Below, in pieces: positions 39,501 to 51,061 of a DNA stretch of 64,000 bases. Numbering within the stretch: the first letter of the stretch is position 1; each line of letters begins with the position of its first letter. The notes beneath the pieces are model-generated. The model ran no database searches, was not told where the DNA came from, and worked only from the letters and a program-made list of their open reading frames with translations. Made by a program: the position numbers and the translations under genes. Source of the stretch: Adiantum capillus-veneris (Eukaryota; Streptophyta; Polypodiopsida; Polypodiales; Pteridaceae); NCBI GenBank assembly GCA_014529385.2, contig CM043956.1, positions 61,906,620 to 61,970,619 of the forward strand. Reading direction: 5' to 3'.

Positions 39501-40325
39501 TACTTGATATCTCTTGGAATCACATTTCGGACACTTCTCCATGTCTATGTATTCTCCTCTGAAAAGAATGCAATCGTTAAGACAAGCGTGGATTGAATTG
39601 TAATCCATCCCCAAGTTTCACAAAATCTTTCTTGCTTGCTCTCTGGAATCTGGCATCACATTATCAGCTGGCAGTATGTGCTCTTTGAGCAATCTACACA
39701 ACGAAAAAACTATGGTGCAATTGTGTAAAAATCTATCAGATTAGTACACATCTAGAGTTTTTTATTAAAGTAAACACATTGTAATAGATCACCTGAAAAG
39801 CGTTGTGATGCTAGTGTCACTCCATCCAAACTTTGTCTGCATGTTGAGAAGAACCAGGAGCGCCTTCAATCTAGACACACGTGCTCCATCATACAATGGC
39901 GTATCGGCTTCACTTTTCATATCATCATAGATAAGCCTTTCTAAATACATGATCGTCTCGATCATTTCATTGATCTCCGGCTCAAACATTGCCTTGTTGG
40001 GAATGTGGTCTGCATGATCATCCCCTGAGATGTCAGAGGCTACATCTTGTGGCCTCACATATGGTGCTTGACCAAAGCTCCTGCGAATACGTCTATTGGG
40101 TTACAAGATTGCTGCATGTTGGCCAGCGTCAGAGTTCGACGAGTTATAATTGGCAACAACTTGATCTATAATAGATGGATCAAACTCGCCAAATTTACGA
40201 ACGTGCTATAAAGAAACACGTCTTGTCCGTCGCACAGCATGCTTGCATTGATTACAAGGACATAAGATCCTCGTTGAGAGATAGGTGTTTTGGTTGGACG
40301 GCCCCACATCCTCATCACTACTCAT
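36593..40325 (-). pseudogene. CACTA transposase tnp2 (Transposase_21 family), decayed
   Basis: Reads on the minus strand from an ATG at 40,325. Order: Transpos_assoc-like Cys motif (ILCPCNQCKH), a region ending GWSDTSITTLF (about 39,790), an intron with a GT donor there and an AG acceptor near 39,696, then the Transposase_21 core GMDYNSIHACLNDCILFR (39,560-39,612) with CPKCDSKRY, then LRLGMAMDGVNPFG (about 39,270), MVPGRYKVKNMDVYLFPLLEEL (about 39,120-39,150), DUF4218 (37,441-38,166, with GSMAEGWLVSES) and DUF4216 (36,967-37,200, with DYRGFFVDLFDMQWF), ending at 36,593. This is the usual domain order of plant CACTA transposases, which cut and join transposon ends. In-frame stops (for example after KIL near 39,616, after CIA at 39,333) and poor segments around 38,200-38,900 show it is dead. 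Confidence 0.93.
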
Positions 40326-40865
40326 AATGAGGGTAAAACCCTTATAACCTGGAAAACATATTTAGCTTATATTGGCATTCTTTGTCTTTTATCTCTATCT
40401 CTCTCTCTCTCTCTCTATCTTTGTTCACACTATAAACTACCTCACATTCTCTAGTCATGTCCAATCCCCACACACCTCGGTCTAGAGATGCACGGAGATC
40501 AGAACCACCGGGTTATAATCTTGTCTTTATTGGTCAATGCCTATATTTGTGGGTACAAGAAATCTACACACCCACGTCTACATGATAGTGCATGTAGTGG
40601 ACAAAACCCCTTTGCCTCTTCTCTAGCTGTAGCATTTCATAGCATCTTAACATCTTTTCACAGTAGATCTTTTCACCGATCGTTTGACTCTAATTTTTTT
40701 ACCATAATCTTGAAGGTAGACTTTAATTTAAAAACTCAATCCAAAGTCTAATCTTAAATCTAACCTAACTGAACATGTGGTAATTCGCTCCATTGAAGGG
40801 TACAAGACATACCAATGGGGCTACTAGCTGCGTAGATGTGAATGGGCCTCACATATACAAATACT

Positions 40866-41690
40866 TCAATGCAAGAGTTTAATAATCTCCCCTTTCCACC
40901 CCGTCGATCCATGACCCAGGTGATGGGACAAAATCCTCCTCGAAGCTGGCCCAGCCGCCACTCCCCAGGTGATGGGATAATCCCGTCTTGATGCGAACAC
41001 TTGCTGCGTCCCTCTTCTACCACCGCCTGTCCGGATTAGTTGTCCTCTCCTCCCTGATACCCCTCCACTCCTCTCTTTCAAGCCAGCCAGGTCTGGCATT
41101 TGTGCATCTGACCTTCGATGCTTCATGTGGTCGCGCATGCATCTCCTCATCCAAGCATCGTCAACTGTATTCTCCAAAGAGGGAACTAGAAACTCCCGAT
41201 GCAGCGTAGCAATAAGATAATCCTTGGAGGCTTTATCCTTAGCCCTCCAAGAGACCATGACAAACAACAATGTGTCAAAAAACCTGACTACACAACTGTC
41301 GTATGCGGCCCATCACCTACTTCCCCTTAGGGGTCATAATGATCTTATTGGACATACGATTGATGAGTTAGGCGTATCACTTTGTCATGTCCCTCCCATG
41401 AACTATAGAAACTCTATCCGGTGAATGCTCATTGTCCAAGCCTCTAGGCGACCCCGATGCAGTGTTCGGGTCACTCCTCAGAATCTTTGACGCAATGGAC
41501 GGGATAGCACTCTCAAACGTGTAGGCAATATAATCTTTTGGTGTAGGCTGAGCAGTCTCACAAGTAGGGATACTCCTCGGTGTGTCCTAGGGACTCTGCA
41601 ACACATGAGCTCCAGAAACGACATGCTCCTTGCCACAACAACCACCACCACTAGACTATCGTGGAATTGTTGGTCCGCATGGTTCATCGA
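40866..41690 (-). pseudogene. Second, heavily decayed TnpA-like gene in the CACTA element
   Basis: Upstream of tnp2 on the same strand. The start region reads FDEPCGPTIPR, a stop, then SSGGGCCGKE, matching the RRSSGGGGSCC part of the gene at 35-36 kb. The core ATLHREFLVPSLENTVDDAW and CMRDHMKHRRSDAQ matches SMLHDEFPIPTRDDRFNEDV and RMREYCKHKHSEVQ there. A tail like SHHLG is present and partly duplicated. Many stops and shifts. It is a paralogue, not a recent copy, given low identity. Confidence 0.78.
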
Positions 41691-41895
41691 ACATAAATCT
41701 AGATCTAATTTAATCTTAAACTCAAAATAAACGTTAATTTAATCTAATCTAACATAAATCTAAATCTAACGCGCGTAGATAAACCTAAACTAATCTAACA
41801 TAAATCTAACTCAAAATAAACCTAAATCTAATCTAATCTAACCTAAATAAACCTAAATCTAATCTAACGTAAATATAAATCTAACCTAATCTTAA
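41690..41895. repeat. Degenerate AATCTAA/CCTAAAT-rich tract
   Basis: About 200 bp of irregular repeats of TCTAAC, CTAAAT and related hexamers and heptamers. It resembles plant telomere repeat only loosely and has no regular CCCTAAA run. Confidence 0.8.
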
Positions 41896-41902
41896 ATGAT
41901 AG

Positions 41903-42455
41903 AAAGAGGAAAATAGTATAACCTTTCTATCACTCAACTGTGGTAGATTGGTTATGCCATTTCCCGCTTGAATAACACGTCTTGAGTTTAACTCCTTGTC
42001 GGCGGCTAGATCTTTAAGGTCTCTTGGGATAGTCTCCTACGATGTTAAAACTTTCTTCTTCTCGGGTGTGTGTGTGTGGGTGTGTGTGTGTGTGTGTGTG
42101 TACCAATAAAAAGAGGAAAATGATATAACCTTTCTATCACCCAAGTGTGGTATATTGGTTATGCCATTTCCCTCTTGAATAACAGGTCTTGAGTTCAACT
42201 CCTCGTCGGCTAGATCTTCAAGGTCTCTTGGGATAGTTTCCTACGTCGTTAAAACTCTCTTCTTCTTTTGTGTGTGTGTGTGTGCGCCAATAAAAAGAGG
42301 AAAATGGTATAACCTTTGTATCACCCAAGTGTGGTAGATTGGTTATGCCATTTCCCTCTTGAATAACAGGTCTTGAGTTCAACTCCTTGTTGACTATATC
42401 TTTAAGGTCTCTTGGGATAGTTTCCTACGACGTTAAAAATCTCTTCTTCTTCTTC
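41903..42455 (+). repeat. Tandem trimer of a tRNA-derived SINE-like unit
   Basis: Three copies starting at 41,903, 42,110 and 42,294 (periods 207 and 184). Each has GTATAACC, a possible A box around GTGGTAGATTGGTTATGCC, CTCTTGAATAACA, a possible B box TTGAGTTCAACTCC and a body ending CTCTTGGGATAGT(T/C)TCCTACG, GTTAAAA and CTTCTTC, then a (TG) tract in copies 1 and 2. The box layout resembles pol III promoters of plant SINEs. Direct head-to-tail arrangement is unusual for SINEs. Confidence 0.65.
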
Positions 42456-42504
42456 TTCTCTCTCTCTCTCTCTCTGTTTTATATCTTTCTCTTTCTCTCT
42501 CTCG

Positions 42505-42536
<32 letters not shown>

Positions 42537-42639
42537 TTTCCTCTCTCAATGTGTGTGTGTATGCATTCTTTGTTTATGCATGTGTGTGTATGTATTCTTT
42601 GTTTATGCATGTGTGTGTGTGTGTGTTTTTTGTGTATGT

Positions 42640-42690
<51 letters not shown>

Positions 42691-42795
42691 CACAATGTGT
42701 GAGTGTGTGTGTGAGAGGGAGAGAGAGAAAGAGGGGAAGGGAACATGAGAGAGAGGAGAGGGAAGGAGCATACCTAGCTCTCCTTCCTCTCCTCC

Positions 42796-42827
<32 letters not shown>

Positions 42828-42880
42828 GAGAAGAAAGAGAGAGAGAGGGAGAGCCTGGGTTACCTTTGCTTGCTTGAGCA
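42456..42880. repeat. CT/TG/CA/GA microsatellite cluster
   Basis: Successive CT, TG-rich, CT (about 42,641-42,673), CA, GA and TG (about 42,800-42,826) tracts with little unique sequence. Open frames across it are artefacts. Confidence 0.93.
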
Positions 42881-42913
42881 TCGAAAACTCAGATTTGAGA
42901 TCTGAGTTTTCGA
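42881..42913. repeat. Perfect 14-bp-arm inverted repeat
   Basis: TCGAAAACTCAGAT and its reverse complement with a 5-base loop, about 165 bp from the CACTA right end. Confidence 0.9.
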
Positions 42914-42939
42914 ACGCTCACAGTTATTTTTTTACCCTT

Positions 42940-43052
42940 GTTGGCGTTGCTATAGGCGTCGCTATGAGCGTCGCTAAGTTACAAGTAACTTAGCGACGCT
43001 CATAACGATGCCGTGGGTTTTTACTTTTGAGCGTCGCACTGCGAGTGTCACT
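42940..43052. promoter_or_regulatory. CACTA right subterminal repeat array with 19-bp palindrome
   Basis: GTCGCTA-type units in both orientations. Two units form a perfect inverted repeat at 42,964-43,003 with 19-bp arms and a 2-base gap (core AGCGTCGCTAAGTTAC). Further units GAGCGTCGCAC and GAGTGTCACTA lead to the terminal repeat. Same motif as the left array. Likely recognition sites for the TnpA-like protein, by analogy. Confidence 0.82.
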
Positions 43053-43075
43053 AATGTGAAGTACCTCTTGTAGTG

Positions 43076-44738
43076 TTAGCTGTTCTACATGCCCTAGACA
43101 CATGGAAGCACTATCTATTGGTGGGGACTCCATTTATTTTACAAGCATACCATCAAAGTCTCAAGTACTTCATGACGCAAACCAAGCTTTCCGACAAACA
43201 AATGAGGTGGGAAAATTTTCTTTCACAATTTTATTTTCATATTGCTCACATTGCTAATAAGCACAATCAAGTGGCTGATGCACTTTCATGATGACCAAAA
43301 GTTAATGTGGTGTCTATAGAAACTCACAATGATCTATCTTCTATGATAGATGAGTATGCTACTGACCCGGACTTTAGAGAAATAATGTTAGCCCTTGCTT
43401 TGGGGAAGAAAGAGGAACCATTCACCTTGCAGGATGGTTATCTTCTCCACGGCAATAGGCTATGTGTTACCAACTCCCTTCGTGAGAAAGTCATGTATGA
43501 ATCCCATGCTCCTCCTTATGAGGAGCATAGAGGCATTCAATCTACTCTACAAGGAGTAGAGACGTATTTCTATTGGCCTAGCATAAAAGTGGACACACAA
43601 GAGTATGTTTCAAAATGTGTAGAATGCCAAAATACTAAGTATGATAGAGGGAAGTAACCTGAATCACTCCAATCATTGCCTATCCCAAATTCACCATGGG
43701 AGAGTATATCCATGGATTTTATCTTTGGATTACCCAAGTCTATCCATGGGAATACGGGAATATTGACAATAGTCAAAAAGTTTAGCAAGAAAGCTCACTT
43801 TATTCCTGTCAAAAAGACTATTAAGGCACACTAAATGGAAACTCTCTTCATAGCACATATTTTCAAACACCATGGATTGCCAACATCCATCGTGTCAGAT
43901 GGAGATCCTAGAATGACCAATAATTTTTGGAAATATCTCTTTGAAAATCTAGTTACAAGATTGAATTTCTCTTTGGCCTATCACCCACAAACGGATGGCC
44001 AAAGTGAGATAGCCAATCTTATGATACTCGATCTTCTAAAGACTTATGTTACAGAAGTAGATCAATGCTCACAATGGAAAACAAACTTACCTCTTGTAGA
44101 GTATGCGTACAATAATATTGTACATACTTCTACGGGAAAAGCACCTTTTGAAATCATTGAGCGAAGACCTAAAAGTCCCTTGCTACTTAAAGTACATGGG
44201 AAGATTTTCGTTGCCGATGAGTATAGCCGTGATCTACAAGAATCTTTCCAAAGAATAAGGAGGCTATATCCATCTCTCAACAAAGGAAAAAAGTTGCTTA
44301 TGACAATCACAGAAGGGCCTACGGGCCATCAAAAGTATTATGCTAAACTAGCAAAAAGATACTATGGTCCTTCTGACAATCACAGAAGGGCTTACGGGCC
44401 ATCAAAAGTATTATGCTAAACTAGCAAAAAGATACTATGGTCCTTTCCAAATCTTGAAGCCAATCAATGAGATGGCTTATAAACTCAAGTTGCCCAACCA
44501 TTGGCTCATACACAATGCTTTTCATGTGAGACTACTTAAGCCCTACAAAAGAGAGCCACCAAGTGAACCAAGTATTGAAGACCCTCCCCAAATCAAAGAC
44601 CAAGAAGAGGTGCTACCACACAAAGATATCCTTCGGCATGAAGACAAGGTACTACGACATGGTAAGATTACCCAAAGGTACCTTATTAAGTTCAGAAATT
44701 ATCCTTTTCAAGATGCTTACAATGCTACATTAGAGTAA
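43076..44738 (+). pseudogene. pol: Element D RNase H end, integrase and chromodomain
   Basis: Continues D after the CACTA insertion. RNase H end with YHQSLKYFMTQTK and QVADALS, then integrase zinc module (SHAPPYEEHRG to CVECQ), the DDE core (FIFGLPKSIHGN, IVSDGDPRMT, HPQTDGQSEIAN, EYAYN) and the C-terminal region (QILKPINEMAYKL, NHWLIHNAFHVRLLKP). Near 44,615-44,738 RHGKITQRYLIKFRNYP is a chromodomain-type end, which in chromoviruses guides integration to marked chromatin. Stops at 43,289, 43,655 and 43,832, and a 73-bp duplication that shifts the frame. This is the most complete integrase in the window. Confidence 0.93.
44301..44446 (+). repeat. 73-bp tandem duplication in element D integrase
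   Basis: The phrase TGACAATCACAGAAGGGC starts at 44,301 and 44,374, and the copies differ at about one base. Seventy-three is not a multiple of three, so the frame shifts. Confidence 0.95.
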
Positions 44739-45094
44739 GCAAATGTACATTGTTTTTTTCAAATGACCAAATTTATTGTCTTATAAGACTAGTTCTCTTT
44801 TTATTGTGCACAAATTTAAGTAGTATGCATGCTTAGAATCATGTTTGTGATGACAACATCTCTCAAACACCAAGTAGAAATTTTCACTCTATTTGGGAGA
44901 ATGAAATGGACTAAAGAGCAGACATGCTTGTGGCATCTATGTCTCCCAAGCAGCAAATGGATTGGTCATCCATCTTGGAATGATGTCATATGGTAAAAAG
45001 GGATCCTCTACCCGCTAAGAAACATTGATTGATGACTAAGGATTTATCTCTTTTATCTCATAGTCGAGGACGACTATGATTTCAAGAGAGGTAA

Positions 45095-46699
<1,605 letters not shown>

Positions 46700-46948
46700 C
46701 AGTCACTTCCCCAAGTATTGATATTATCATGTTAGTACCAAATAGCTATGCTATAGGCGTTCGTCGCGTGATGATTTGCTATCTATACATTAAGTTGTAC
46801 GTGATTGAGTTTTAAAAAATGAGATTTAACTTGATCTAGTTTTGATCCAATTCTTGTAGATACATCAAATTGCATGTGCTACATTTAAAACATAAATAAA
46901 AAGATCAATCAAGTCATTTAGTTTTTACATGTAAATCCAATTTAGTAC
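46700..46948. other. Unassigned spacer between elements D and E
   Basis: AT-rich, no motif recognised. It starts with D's possible target copy CAGTC. Confidence 0.4.
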
Positions 46949-47021
46949 CCGGGGCATTCACTAAGTGAAATTTTCTTATATCATGTGCGTTCACCAAAAT
47001 GGATTTTAATTACCCCTTATA
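46949..47021. mobile_element. Truncated hAT-like MITE fragment
   Basis: CCCGGGGCATTCACTAAGTG and TATCATGTGCGTTCA resemble the end of the MITE at 63,178 (CGGGGGGTTCACTATGTG, TATCACGTGCATTCA). Only about 70 bp remain before element E starts. Confidence 0.6.
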
Positions 47022-47038
47022 TGCATGAGATTCATACA

Positions 47039-49362
47039 TTACTTTCTCACGTAGTGAGTAGTATTGCATAGTCTATTTCCATAGAGAAGATAACCATCTT
47101 GCAGGGTAAATGGTTCTTCCTTCTTCCCTAGTGAAAGGGCTGAAATCACATTTCTAAAATTGGGATCAATAACATACTCATCTATCATAGAAGATAGATC
47201 ATTGTGAGTTGCTATGGATACCGCATTCACTCTCGGCTGTCTTGAGAGTGCATCGGCCACTTGATTATGCTTGCCAGCAATGTGAGCAATATGAAAATGA
47301 AATTGCAAAAGGAAATTTTCCGACCTCATTTGTTTGTCGAAGCGCTTGGTCTGCGTCATGAAGTACATAAGGCTTTGGTGATCCATTCGCAAAATGAAAG
47401 GAGTCCCCAACAAATAGTGCTTCCACAAATCTAGAGCATGTAGAGCTGCTAAAAGTTCCTTCTCACATATGCCTAGAGCTTGATCAACAGGGTCTAGCCT
47501 TCGAATTTCATAGGCCATGGCGTGCCCATCTTGGAGGCAAACAACTCCAAGGAAATCACCCCAAGAGCCACAATTGACCTCAAATGGCTTTGAGAGATTC
47601 GGTGGTGTAAGCACAGGTTGAGAGATAAGCTTTTTGAAAGCATTGTTTTCCTTGGCGGACCATATATACCTAACGTTTTTCTTAGTTAGGTCATGTAATG
47701 GTCCTACGATTTGTGAGAACTTTTCTATGAAGTGTCTATAGTATGCACACATACTTATAAAGCTTCTTAGTTCATGCAGATTCCTTGGATTAGCCCTTCC
47801 TTTTATTACCTCTAGCTTTGATGGATCCATTTGGATGCCATCTTGAGAGATAATGTGAACTAAATACTGAATCTCTTGTAAGAAAAATTCAATTTTCTTT
47901 TTATTAATATAAAGTTTATTCTCACATAAAATTTGAAATATTACCTAGAGGTGTTGCTTGTGTTTGTCTAATGAATTAGAGTAGATGGTTATATCATCAA
48001 AGAACACTCTACTAAAGATTTGGTGAGGGCTGAATAGCTTCTCCATCAAACGGTTAAATGTGGCGGGTGCATTGGTCAAGCCAAAAGGCATGACAATGTA
48101 CTTGTAAAGACCAAACGTAGTGCAAAATGCGGTCTTTACAATGTCTTGATCAACTATCCTTATTTGATGGTAGCCACTTTTTAGGTCAATTCTACTGAAG
48201 TAGGTCGATCCTTGTAGCTTATCAGATAGGTCTTCTACCCGTGGAACGAGAAACCTATTCTTGATAGTGATCCTATTTAGTGCTCTATAGTCGACGCACA
48301 TAAGATATGCGCCATCTTTCTTTTGCACTAATAACACTGATGAACAAAAAGGAGATGAGCTAGGCCTAACCATGCCTTTCTCAAACCGACTCATGCACTT
48401 GCCGCATAATCTCCTCTTCTTGAGCATGGGAAACTCTATAAGGAGGTTTATTAGGTGGTGAACTTCCTGGAAGAAGTTCAATTGCATGGTCATCATTACC
48501 TCCTTTGGTAGGTATTTCACAAGGATATCGTCAATAAAAACACCTTGGAACCCCTTGAGGAAATTGGATACCTCTAATTCCTTTTGATTGTTTATATTTT
48601 CTTTTGCTAAAGAATTAGGTTCATTTTGAGAATCTTTAACAAAAATCATGTACGCGGAAATAGAGCTCTTTATTGACTTATTGAAAGATTTCTTATGTAC
48701 AAGAGGTATGATACTATGCAACTCCTTAGCATCTATGTACATATCTTTTTCCCTGAACCTAAAGTAGATTTGCCTTTCAAAGAATTTAACATTGATAGCC
48801 ATGCGATCAAACCATGGTGCCCCTAGGATTACATCCTCGTGCTTGAGAGGAGGGATAAAGAAATCCTCCTTGTCCACATAGCTTTGGACATGGAGTCTCA
48901 ATTTCCCAATTAAGGGAGTGACTGAGGCTTCTTGCCCCTTGAAAGCACCATCAACAGGTAGGACATGTCCCATCTCATAGGCTTGGATGCCTAGCTTGGT
49001 GGCCAACTCTGTGGGTATAAAATTGTGAGTAGAACTAGGGTCAAAGAGAATAAAAGCATCATGTTGTCTTACCTTTCCCCAAGCATGGCATAAAGGAGAT
49101 CCTTTGTGATGTGCATCCTCTTCTTGAATTTCAACCAAGGTAGCTCTAGGAGGCTCATTACGTGTATACGATAGGCATGCCCTTGCTCCCCACACTTGAA
49201 ACAATGGTTATATTTTTTATAACGCTCTAGCTCTTTAGGAGAGAGTTTTTTTTTGCCTTTATAAACTCCCTTCTCCTTAGCTTTGTTGTTGTTGGCGTTG
49301 CCTTTGGGAGACTTTTGGACATTGTCCTTCCCCTTAGGCTTCTTACGGTCCTTGTTTTCCAT
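47039..49362 (-). pseudogene. pol: Element E pol: protease, RT, RNase H
   Basis: Zinc knuckle CFKCGEQGHAYR near 49,160-49,200 runs into a frameshift just before its last Cys. The next frame, 49,204 to 47,945, is open for 419 codons: protease FDPSSTHNFIPTELATK, ILGAPWFDRM, then RT with VQKKDGAY, RIDLKSGYHQIRIV, MPFGLTNAPATFNRLM and FFDDITIYS. A stop ends it after HKQHL. After a short gap the frame 47,830 to 47,039 is open for 263 codons with the RNase H (CGSWGDFLGV, RMDHQSLMYF, HIAGKHNQVADALS) and the start of integrase. The RNase H Cys-rich phrase differs from D and F (CDACGDCLGAV). One of the better preserved pol copies, but broken. Confidence 0.92.
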
Positions 49363-49377
49363 GGGCTTAAGATTTCT

Positions 49378-50642
49378 CTAAGCCCCTTGTTGGAAGTTGA
49401 TTTTTAAAGCCAGCATGGTATGGTGTATGACCGTAGATATGATCCGTGGCCTTTGGGAGTTAAGATACTCCGCCATATCCTCAGCTAAACCCGCACAAAA
49501 TTTCTTTTTTTTCTCTCCAAAATCCATCTTTTTGAAGACAGTGGCTTTGAGATGTAAATCCCAAAACTTGTCTACATATTTGTGAATAGATTCGTAAGGA
49601 GAGAGCTTCAAGATTTGCCATTTGGTGAGTACTTTGTCTTTGGCATCGATAGACAAAAACTGCTTCATGATGGAAGCTCTTAAAGCTTTCCATGTTCGTG
49701 GAGCCTCACCGTTTGCCTGTAGGCTAGACCACCATTTCCTTGCGGACTTTTGAAAATGCAGGGCTACATGATGTAGCTTAGAGGAATCCGTGAAGCCCTC
49801 ATCTCCAAACCCCGCATCAAATTGCTGGATAAAGGCCAAGACTTTGTCGATAGCACCAAAAGTGTCATTGTAGGTAAGGAAAGAGATGTTCTTTCCTCCC
49901 TCTTTGAACTTTTTGAGCTTGGACGACCTCTTCTAGGCGGAATAAGATTTCCTATGGCCTCTTCTTTTAGGTGGTTCAAGAGCTACACCATCACTGTCTT
50001 CAGAAGAGGGTGAACTCTTTCTCACCTTTTTCTTCCCTTGTCCCTCCTTGTATGCACCATCACTTTCTTTAGAAGAGGAAGAGGATGAAGAAGATGGAGA
50101 AGAGGGTGAACTCTTTCTTGCATTTTTCTTCTCTTGTTTTCTCTCGTCCCTATTTGAATTATGGTGTAGAGAAGTATGCGATGGTCTTCTCCGTTTAGGG
50201 GGTGTTGGAGAGCATTTTTCCCGCCGTCTCCATGGCACCATCTCCACCGTGGTGGTAGGAGACTTGCTTCTTTCTTGCTATTTTGGTGGGGGCTCTACCA
50301 TTGAAACTTGGGTTCTCCTTTGGGAAGGAGATGCGTCATCGAGTAGTAGACTTTTGAGCCCTTTGTACGGATCCTCTTCTTCTTCCCTTATTGGAGAGAG
50401 TCCTCTTTTGGAAGTATCACTATGAGGATTCCTAGGTACGCTCTCTTCTTGGTGGGGAGTTTGGAGAATACCATGGGTGCACAATTGTTGTAGCACTTCA
50501 CCTTGGAGGGATGGGTTTCCCAGGGCTTGTTGAAGTCTAGAAACAAGATAGTTTACAAGCATAGGGGCATCATTAGTTGCTCTTTCATTAGTAAATCAAA
50601 GCTATCAACATTCATTTCAAACTATTTTCCTTTGTTAGCCAT
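49378..50642 (-). pseudogene. gag: Element E gag
   Basis: Start MANKGK at 50,642, stop after six codons, and a frameshift near 50,590. Then MLVNYLVSRLQQALGNPS (from about 50,562), a basic/Ser-rich linker with two SSPSS-type stretches (50,247-49,933) and the gag core (49,839-49,378) with FIQQFDAGFGDEGF, WWSSLQANGE and AEDMAEYLNSQRP. Same layout as in A. The core stretch is uninterrupted for 153 codons. Gag would form the particle. Confidence 0.9.
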
Positions 50643-51048
50643 ACTAGAAAAATTTAGGTGTAAACTTTTACTTGTACTTTGGCACTTCAAGGCCTAGTTG
50701 TTGCTACTCATCTTTACCTTCATAGATAAGCACTCAAGCATCTTTACCCGTGGCTTGAATATTATTAATTTTAAGTAATAGAACAGAGGGTTCAACAGAG
50801 CCAAGATAGCACCGCTTCCTATCAAGCTTCTAATAGCTCAACAATGGTTAAATAAGCCATAGGCAAGCCCTGTAGGACTCCATTATTAAGACCATAGCTC
50901 TCGAAGGTGTCCCCGTTAACTGCGTAAAGCAGGCGTGCTTCAAGGATGAAAAATCCCTATTCTACTTACTCTTTTGCAATTAATAACACCAACCATTTGT
51001 AGCAAGCTTGAGGACCTCTCTTCTTGAGCAAGAAAAGAGAAATCAATA

Positions 51049-51060
51049 GCTCTGATACCA
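51049..51060 (-). promoter_or_regulatory. Element E primer-binding site
   Basis: GCTCTGATACCA, exact reverse complement of TGGTATCAGAGC, one base from the LTR end at 51,062. Confidence 0.93.
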
Positions 51061-51061
51061 A

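Larger units (their letters stand above)
34038..43075 (-). mobile_element. CACTA (En/Spm-type) DNA transposon, 9,038 bp
   Basis: Terminal inverted repeats CACTACAAGAGGT at 34,038-34,050 and ACCTCTTGTAGTG at 43,063-43,075 match perfectly over 13 bp. Flanks are CTA (34,035-34,037) and TTA (43,076-43,078), a 3-bp target duplication with one change, the size expected for CACTA elements. Removing the element restores the RNase H sequence of D (compare 56,805-56,830 in F). Inside, on the minus strand, lie a TnpA-like remnant, tnp2 and a second TnpA-like gene. Subterminal GTCGCTA arrays flank both ends. The transposase gene has several stops, so the copy is not autonomous now. Confidence 0.96.

Noticed and set aside
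41690-41895. Interstitial telomere repeat
   Set aside because: CTAA-rich but no run of CCCTAAA. Units are irregular.
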